Of a stretch of 18,437 nucleotides of DNA, positions 13,402 to 18,437 are shown piece by piece. Position 1 is the stretch's first letter. Each line of letters begins with the position of its first letter. The position numbers and the translations under genes were made by a program. The notes under the pieces were generated by a model. It was not told the origin of the DNA. It saw only the letters and a list, made by a program, of their open reading frames with translations, and made no database searches. The stretch is from the NCBI GenBank assembly GCA_027084145.1, contig JALWLM010000344.1, positions 1 to 18,437 on the forward strand, given 5' to 3'. The stretch is from Crocinitomicaceae bacterium. Its GTDB lineage: Bacteria; Bacteroidota; Bacteroidia; Flavobacteriales_D; Crocinitomicaceae.

Positions 13402-13791
13402 TTATTTAATGTTCTTTTTAACGCCGTTGCTCAGGGCAGAAATTACCGCCTGATCTTCTGCATTCAGTTCTTTGCCTTCTTCGTCGCTGACTTCTGGCTG
13501 TTCCTGCTCAGCCTTTGCCATTGCATTGGCAAAGGCGCTTTGTGACGCATCTGCCGAGTCGGACGGAGCGGCTGCTAAAATGGCGACTGCTTCATCAGCG
13601 CTCATATCAGTATTAAAGGCCAGATGCTGTGCCAGTTTTTCACGGCCTTTAGCATCTTCACAGCCGGTAATATCTGCAATACGCTGACGTTCGGCCTTAA
13701 CCTTGTCTTCTGAATTTTCAGGCTGCTTATCCTGTGTTTCTTCAGTTTCCAGCGCTTTATCAGCACTGATGTCTTTTTCGTTTTCTGCCAT
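13402..13791 (-). CDS. Nested scaffold protein, Nu3-like, in frame with the protease (129 aa)
   Basis: An in-frame ATG at 13791-13789 (Met300 of the protease) begins MAENEKDISADKALETEETQ and is preceded by a strong ribosome site, AGGAG, nine nt upstream. The product would be the 129-residue acidic, helical C-terminal part: charged linker, then ERQRIADITGCEDAKGREKL, Ala-rich helix DEAVAILAAAPSD, and QAVISALSNGVKKNIK. In lambda, Nu3 is made from an internal start in gene C in the same way and serves as the assembly scaffold that is degraded by gpC. Separate translation is inferred from the ribosome site and from the lambda arrangement. Confidence 0.75.
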   Translation of the reverse strand: MAENEKDISADKALETEETQDKQPENSEDKVKAERQRIADITGCEDAKGREKLAQHLAFNTDMSADEAVAILAAAPSDSADASQSAFANAMAKAEQEQPEVSDEEGKELNAEDQAVISALSNGVKKNIK

Positions 13792-14688
13792 AATCGGTTT
13801 CTCCTGCTCGGCATTAAATGAATTGATGGTTTTATCGCTAAATTGCGATTTCATTGTTGCGAGCAGTTGTTCACCGCTCATTACGTCATCGGCCAGACCG
13901 GCAGTCACTGCCTGACGACCAATGTAAGTTCCGGCTTTTGTATCAACCACATCCTGACGTTCCATGTTCCGGCCAGTGGCTACCACATCGACAAACATGT
14001 TGTAAATGCGGTCAATGTCCGCCTGAAAACGTGCCTTTACGTCTTCTGACATCGGTGCGTGCGGATTGCCGTCAATCTTGTAGTCACCTGAATAGATGTA
14101 AGTGGTTTTTATGCCGGTTTTTTCATCAAAGGCCGACATATCCATAGCGCGCATTACCACACCGACAGATCCGATAACCGCTGTCTGGGTGGCTATGATT
14201 TTGGTGGCATTGGCGCTTATCAGATAGGCGGCGGAAGCCATCATGTCACTGGCAATGGCGTAGATGGGCTTAATGGCATTGACCTGCTTTACTTTGTCTG
14301 CAAAATCAAACGCCCCGGCAACCTCGCCCCCTGGGGAGTCCACATTCATTAAAATGGCTTTAACATCCGGGTCTTTTGCCATAGCATCCAGCTTTTTAGC
14401 AAGACCTTCATAGCCGGTCATGCCCGATGCGGCACCCAGCCAGCTGCTGCGATGTACTAAAGAGCCATACGCGTTTACTACGCCGATATTATCAGAGACG
14501 TAATATCCGGCCTCTTTGTATTGTGCATTTTCACCGACATCCATCATTTGTTGCTCAGGCTTAATAAACCCTTCATCAAGCGCTTTACCGCTCATACGCT
14601 TTATCAGGACATCAGCAATAACGTCCAGCTTGCCCGGTTGGATCAATAACGGGGTATTAAATACCCGGCTGGCTAAAAATTCATACAT
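13402..14688 (-). CDS. C: Head maturation protease, lambda gpC-like S49 peptidase with fused scaffold (428 aa)
   Basis: I chose ATG 14688 (MYEFLASRVF) because GGTGA lies upstream; ATG 14715 would begin inside a hairpin. S49/SppA-type protease domain covers about 65-285: NIGVVNAYGSLVHR, AILMNVDSPGGEVAGAFDFA, ASDMMASAAYLISANATKII with nucleophile Ser152, ATQTAVIGSVGVVMRAMDM, and TTYIYSGDYKIDGNPHAPMS with the catalytic Lys204. The order and spacing match lambda gpC (Ser-Lys dyad). Residues about 300-428 are acidic, helical and Ala/Gln-rich, the scaffold part, also made separately from an internal start. Length is close to gpC (439 aa). The protease cuts scaffold and portal/capsid partners inside the procapsid. 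An inverted repeat lies between the portal stop and this start. Confidence 0.92.
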   Translation of the reverse strand: MYEFLASRVFNTPLLIQPGKLDVIADVLIKRMSGKALDEGFIKPEQQMMDVGENAQYKEAGYYVSDNIGVVNAYGSLVHRSSWLGAASGMTGYEGLAKKLDAMAKDPDVKAILMNVDSPGGEVAGAFDFADKVKQVNAIKPIYAIASDMMASAAYLISANATKIIATQTAVIGSVGVVMRAMDMSAFDEKTGIKTTYIYSGDYKIDGNPHAPMSEDVKARFQADIDRIYNMFVDVVATGRNMERQDVVDTKAGTYIGRQAVTAGLADDVMSGEQLLATMKSQFSDKTINSFNAEQEKPIMAENEKDISADKALETEETQDKQPENSEDKVKAERQRIADITGCEDAKGREKLAQHLAFNTDMSADEAVAILAAAPSDSADASQSAFANAMAKAEQEQPEVSDEEGKELNAEDQAVISALSNGVKKNIK

Positions 14689-14702
14689 AAACGTCACCCA
14701 TA

Positions 14703-14728
14703 AAAAAGCCTGCATCAGCAGGCTTTTT
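14703..14728 (-). terminator. Bidirectional terminator-like hairpin between portal and protease genes
   Basis: A perfect inverted repeat, AAAAAGCCTGC then ATCA then GCAGGCTTTTT, gives a GC-rich 6-bp core extended by A-T pairs to 11 bp with a 4-nt loop. On the minus strand it is followed by a T run ending at 14702. It has the form of a rho-independent terminator in either direction, located after the portal stop (14744) and 15 nt before the protease ATG. Full termination would silence all downstream head and tail genes, so readthrough (antitermination), partial attenuation or an RNA-processing/stability role is likely. Confidence 0.7.
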
Positions 14729-14743
14729 GTTTGATTAAATTAG

Positions 14744-16327
14744 TTAATTGGTCGGTGGCTCTGAGGCCATATAACCCCGGACATCATCACGACTTAAACC
14801 CAGGGCTTCACGCCTGGCTTTCTCCCGTGCTATCTGTTCCAGATTCTCTTCCCAGTCCTTGCCACGTTCTGCACAAGCATCTTCCATGGTCAGAGTACCC
14901 ATATCCATTTCCAGTTCATCCGCTTTGCTTTCCTTAAGCGGGTCAATATGCCCTTTGCCCGGTCCTATCCAACGGCTTCTTACCCATGCGGATTTTGCCT
15001 GATAAAAATCCGGTGCTCCGGCAGGCAGTTTTATGTCGCCATTGTTTATGGCCTCTTCCAGCCACAGTGCATAAATTTCTGTGGCAAAGCGGGAACCAAT
15101 CAGCTCACGTCGGCTTTTAAAGAACTTCCAGCTTTCCAGTAACCCTGCACGGGCTCCGGAGTAGTTGGTTTCGCTGTAGTCCCTGGATAACTGCTCATAG
15201 GTCATATTAAGACCGGCGGCCATATTGCGTAAAAAGGACTTTTCAAACTCGGCAAAGTTGGGACCGGGGTGATTTAAAGAGGTAAAGTTAAGATGTTCAC
15301 CAGGGTACATCTGTGCAATACGGGTACCATTGTTTAAATCAATCTGGTGACGGCTGTGCCAGTCCACACGGCCATCAAGTATGGAGTCCGCCGCATCAAC
15401 TGCATCAGAATCACCACCCAGTGCGTCCATGACACTGCCATAATCAAAATCAGACTCCACCACCGCCGCATACATGGAATTAACAATGGCCGACTCCAGA
15501 GACACATCCTGAAACCGCTCCAGCATTTTGCTTTTAGCCAATACAGAAGCAAGGCCTGTTTTACCACGACTCTGGCCGGGGCGTTCCTGTTCAAAGATAT
15601 GGATAACCTGACTGCGCCCCCAGACGGTTTCACGTTTTAAGCGTCGCCAGCGGTAGGCATTACTGCCGAATATCATATCGCTTTGCATGGCTTCACGAAT
15701 ATGGTACGCCACCGGTGCGCCGTTTCGGTTATGTTCGACTCCACCACGCAGACGTTTGCTGTCCATGCGCATACCGGGGTTTGACAGTCTGGCCGGGTCA
15801 ATCATCTGTAATGATGTTTTGTAGCTGGCACCCGGGCGATCCAGCCAGCGCACCTGCGCCAGAATTTCACCCGTAGTCAGAAACTGACGATAGGCCATGC
15901 CCAGCATACTGTTAAATGTCAGGCGTCTGGAGACGTCAATATAACAACCGGGGTCATTAGCCCAGCTTCTGAATTTCGCCTCAACTTCACGTGTCCATTC
16001 TGCAGCCCAGTCTGCATCCATGCCCAGCATACGATAATCCGGCTTGGCTGACAGTCGCAGACCGGCACCGATGACATTATCCAGATGGATCTGAATGCCG
16101 CCGGAGGTTAATGCATAGTTTCTGGACAGATCATGCGCCCGCGCCATCAGCATTTTTAAATCGGGCAACAAATCCGCATCTGCGGATCGTAATGGCGGCT
16201 GCCAGCTATACAGCTCACGCCCGGTTCTTGCGCCCCGGTGGGCATTGTTACTCATGGACAGCGCATTACCTTTAACGTCAATAGGATCGCCCATGCTGTT
16301 TAATAAAACCGGCTGATTAACTGACAT
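14744..16327 (-). CDS. B: Portal protein, lambda gpB family (527 aa)
   Basis: ATG 16327 (MSVNQPVLLN), 2 nt after the gpW stop, is chosen over an upstream in-frame start inside gpW; length then matches lambda gpB (533 aa). Family features include HRGARTGRELYSWQPPLRSA near the start, LSRNYALTSGGIQIHLDNVI, GAGLRLSAKPDY, a wing/stem region with FLTTGEILAQVRWLDRPGAS, MIDPARLSNP, GAPVAYHIRE, IHIFEQERPGQSRGKTGLAS, LNFTSLNHPGPNFAEFEKSF, LRNMAAGLNMTYEQLSRDYS and ETNYSGARAGLLESWKFFKS. Twelve copies would form the ring through which terminase packs DNA and to which gpW attaches. The C-terminal EQIAREKARREALGLSRDDV is also typical. A terminator-like hairpin follows its stop. Confidence 0.94.
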   Translation of the reverse strand: MSVNQPVLLNSMGDPIDVKGNALSMSNNAHRGARTGRELYSWQPPLRSADADLLPDLKMLMARAHDLSRNYALTSGGIQIHLDNVIGAGLRLSAKPDYRMLGMDADWAAEWTREVEAKFRSWANDPGCYIDVSRRLTFNSMLGMAYRQFLTTGEILAQVRWLDRPGASYKTSLQMIDPARLSNPGMRMDSKRLRGGVEHNRNGAPVAYHIREAMQSDMIFGSNAYRWRRLKRETVWGRSQVIHIFEQERPGQSRGKTGLASVLAKSKMLERFQDVSLESAIVNSMYAAVVESDFDYGSVMDALGGDSDAVDAADSILDGRVDWHSRHQIDLNNGTRIAQMYPGEHLNFTSLNHPGPNFAEFEKSFLRNMAAGLNMTYEQLSRDYSETNYSGARAGLLESWKFFKSRRELIGSRFATEIYALWLEEAINNGDIKLPAGAPDFYQAKSAWVRSRWIGPGKGHIDPLKESKADELEMDMGTLTMEDACAERGKDWEENLEQIAREKARREALGLSRDDVRGYMASEPPTN

Positions 16328-16329
16328 AA

Positions 16330-16536
16330 TTATCCGTGAAATCCAAATGAACGGCGACGACTGCCATTGCCACATTCACGCTCTAAATCAGCGATATAGC
16401 GCCTGAGCTTTGCCTCATCCATATCAAAATAAATATTGTTGCGACCATTGACCGAGGTGGCTTTGATTTGCTCGCCGGTCAGCAGGTTGTGCAGTGCAAT
16501 TTTTGCCTGTTCAAGCCGTGTAGCACAGTCTGTCAT
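16330..16536 (-). CDS. W: Head-tail joining protein, lambda gpW family (68 aa)
   Basis: ATG 16536 is chosen over the TTG one codon upstream because GGAAGG lies about 8 nt before it and MTDC aligns with MTRQ of lambda gpW, which also has 68 residues. The family pattern is clear: RLEQAKIALHNLLTGEQIKA, a beta hairpin (SVNGRNNIYFDMDEAKL), LRRYIADLEREC and a basic RRRSFGFHG end, comparable to lambda LAAARAALHDLMTGKRVAT and LKKYIAELE. gpW is a head completion protein that binds below the portal after packaging and forms the site for FII and tail attachment. It lies between terminase and portal genes as in lambda (A-W-B). Confidence 0.95.
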   Translation of the reverse strand: MTDCATRLEQAKIALHNLLTGEQIKATSVNGRNNIYFDMDEAKLRRYIADLERECGNGSRRRSFGFHG

Positions 16537-16539
16537 CAA

Positions 16540-18437
16540 TTAACCTTCCAATTTTTTTGCCATGGCCGCCCTGCGTTCACTGGCTGATTGTTTTTTATCA
16601 TTATGAGTTTCATTCTCTGCCTGCTTATCAATATCAGAAAATAGATCAACCTGAGATAACTGACTTTCCAGTTCATCAAACTGATAATTTTTCATCAAAT
16701 GCACGCGCTTTGCTCTTGCCGCATGCAGCGCATAATCTTCACAGTCAAAAGCCTCATTTCTTCTACCCGCTTTTTTCTGCCACACCCGACGATGCTTAAC
16801 GCTTTTATGAGGTGCTTTTACTTCCGATGTCACCTGATCAAAATAATCATCACGAACGTTTTTGTAAAAATGAAAACGCCCTCTACCGGAAGCCTCAAGC
16901 ATTAACTGACCTGAAATAAAATCCTTTCCTTTGTTGGTACCGACGATATACACCTTGACACCGTGCCTATCTGCCTTTGTCCTTTTGTCAGGGCGCTTGT
17001 GATCTACCGACACAGAACGAGGTGTGGTAAATATTTCCGGATCCTGTTGGGATGACGATCCTTTAACCGCCATAATAAGACATTTTTTATGTGATTTTGA
17101 GCGGGTTCTTACCCAATGATAAACTGCATCACTACTTGAACCATCACCTGAATCAATGGATATAGCTGAAATAAGCGTTACCCATCCCTGAACATTTTTA
17201 ATTCTGGTAAACATTAACTGATCCAATGCCTTCCAGACAGCATCTTTTTTATCAATAGTGGTATGCTCAGCAATCAGCTCACCCCAGTACAGCAACCAGG
17301 ACTCCTCACCGCGTCCCCAGGCTCTGATAATAACAGCCAACCGGTCATGTTGAACATCAATACCCGCAGTAACAATAAGACCACCTTTTGGGATCTCGAA
17401 TTCTGGATAATCAAGAGCCACTTCTCTTAATTTATCCGGATCAGCCTCTTCTCCTTTAAATTCATAACCACGGCCCAGTTTTTGATTAACAAAAATAATT
17501 TTCTGTTTTTCATCGCCCTGGGCAGCCAGGTGTTCAGCCGTCAGATAACTCTGAACCAGTTCTTCCATGCCGGCACCCGGCAGACAGGAATACAGCTCAT
17601 TTATCTCATGAAACCCAATTCTTTTACTAAAGCCGTCCCCACCGACCCAGCCAGCCAGCTTGTCACCTGCCTCAAGCGCTGAAAAAACCGTATTTCTGAT
17701 GTTTTCCTTGCGTCGATAATCATCCCATACTGATCCACATTCAGGACAAACATACACGGCCGTTTCAGGCAATGCATGGCCATAAACAGGATGGTCTATA
17801 CTCTCATCTTCCAGCCAGGATACGTTATTAAAATCCAGCACATGACTTTCACCACAGTCATGGCACAAAACGGGCAAAACATACGGCTCGGTTCGTTCAA
17901 AGCGCTGCTCTACTTTAGACAGCCCTTTAATTGTCGGTGTGCCTCCGGTCAGGAACTTTGCACCAGGATAACGTTTAATACGCTCTTCAAGCATACCGAT
18001 AGCATCACCCTGATCCTTTACGTTGTCATTGGTGTCGTCAGGCTCTTCGATAATTGCAAGACCAACAGACGATGTTGACTTGACATTACCTGGACTTCCA
18101 GAACCTACGATCTTAAAAAAACCACCAGGAAAGTTTTTATTCTTCCATGAATTACCTGATTTTCTTGACGTCGATGTATCAATTAAACTGTTTAACTTTG
18201 GTGTTGCCCTGATTGTCGGCACCAGCTTTTCATCGTGAAAAGCTTTACCGTCCGCCTCTTTTGCAAATAGCGCCATAATTGGACAAGGCTGATTAGCTAT
18301 TCGTTTTAAAATGTAACCCAATAAAAAATAAGTCCATCCAATCTGAGCCGCTTTTACCAACACAATCTCTTCAACCACCTTTTCATCAAGCGCATTGGCT
18401 ACACCGATAAAATAAGGAGAATAATAAAACTGATAGA
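16540..18437 (-). CDS. A: Terminase large subunit, lambda gpA family, 5' end outside window (631 visible aa)
   Basis: The frame stays open to the right edge; upstream codons read YSPYFIGVANALDEK before VVEEIVLVKAAQIGWT, so a GTG at 18378 is internal, not the start. The ATPase part has a gpA-type deviant Walker A, KAAQIGWT (visible residues 28-35), with the lysine at the first position as in lambda KSARVGYS. The putative Walker B is LAIIEEPDD (E130-E131). TGGTPT follows. Two Cys pairs, CHDC and CPEC (191/194, 230/233), form the family's zinc site. The nuclease domain starts at TAGIDVQHDRLAVI (D360) and ends near NEAFDCEDYALHAARA. It packages concatemeric DNA into the procapsid through the portal; gpA-type enzymes usually cut at cos, so cohesive ends are likely. 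Small terminase should lie just right of the window. Confidence 0.95.
   Translation of the reverse strand, partial: YQFYYSPYFIGVANALDEKVVEEIVLVKAAQIGWTYFLLGYILKRIANQPCPIMALFAKEADGKAFHDEKLVPTIRATPKLNSLIDTSTSRKSGNSWKNKNFPGGFFKIVGSGSPGNVKSTSSVGLAIIEEPDDTNDNVKDQGDAIGMLEERIKRYPGAKFLTGGTPTIKGLSKVEQRFERTEPYVLPVLCHDCGESHVLDFNNVSWLEDESIDHPVYGHALPETAVYVCPECGSVWDDYRRKENIRNTVFSALEAGDKLAGWVGGDGFSKRIGFHEINELYSCLPGAGMEELVQSYLTAEHLAAQGDEKQKIIFVNQKLGRGYEFKGEEADPDKLREVALDYPEFEIPKGGLIVTAGIDVQHDRLAVIIRAWGRGEESWLLYWGELIAEHTTIDKKDAVWKALDQLMFTRIKNVQGWVTLISAISIDSGDGSSSDAVYHWVRTRSKSHKKCLIMAVKGSSSQQDPEIFTTPRSVSVDHKRPDKRTKADRHGVKVYIVGTNKGKDFISGQLMLEASGRGRFHFYKNVRDDYFDQVTSEVKAPHKSVKHRRVWQKKAGRRNEAFDCEDYALHAARAKRVHLMKNYQFDELESQLSQVDLFSDIDKQAENETHNDKKQSASERRAAMAKKLEG

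Noticed and set aside
16328..16375. Upstream portal start (MWQWQSS...)
   Set aside because: It would overlap the end of gpW by 46 nt; ATG 16327 right after the gpW stop gives the normal family length and N-terminus.
18376..18378. GTG as terminase start
   Set aside because: The frame is open upstream to the window edge and the upstream residues (YFIGVANALDEK) continue the terminase family pattern, so GTG is an internal valine.

Overview
The window is the late structural module of a long-tailed dsDNA phage or prophage (siphovirus), transcribed almost entirely from the minus strand. It therefore reads from the right edge (DNA packaging) to the left edge (tail tip and fibre). No integrase, repressor, replication, lysis or host gene is visible, so the sequence cannot say whether this is an integrated prophage or a free phage. 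The head genes are of phage lambda type (gpA-like terminase, gpW, gpB-like portal, gpC-like protease with a nested scaffold, gpD, gpE). This points to a phage of a Gram-negative bacterium, most likely a proteobacterium; nothing here identifies the genus. Base composition looks moderately AT-rich.

Region 1, head and packaging (18437 down to about 11950): large terminase (5' end outside the window), gpW-type joining protein, portal, S49-type head protease with an internal scaffold start, decoration protein, major capsid protein. A strong inverted repeat with flanking A and T runs lies between portal and protease, and a weaker terminator-like hairpin follows the capsid gene. Region 2, connector and tail tube (11904 to 9394): two small proteins sharing a PGDV motif, an FII-like and a U-like connector/terminator, the major tail tube protein, and a tail assembly chaperone-like protein containing an A AAA AAG slippery heptamer.

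Region 3 is a plus-strand insertion (about 9168-9443). A small two-helix membrane protein is encoded against the operon and fits almost exactly between the chaperone stop and the tape measure start. Perfect TTGACA and TATAAT hexamers lie upstream of it, though 20 nt apart. Position, size and topology recall the HK97 gp15 superinfection-exclusion moron. This is the most interesting item in the window.

Region 4, tail shaft and tip (9223 to 1): tape measure protein, a distal tail protein, a hub-like protein with an EF-hand/dockerin-like calcium loop, and a run of tightly overlapping genes for poorly characterised tail-tip proteins, ending in a LamG-like fibre protein cut by the left edge. No lambda M, L, K, I or J homologue is recognisable, so a lambda-type head is joined to a different type of tail tip. 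Genes are packed with 1-8 nt overlaps or very short gaps, as expected for one late operon with translational coupling.
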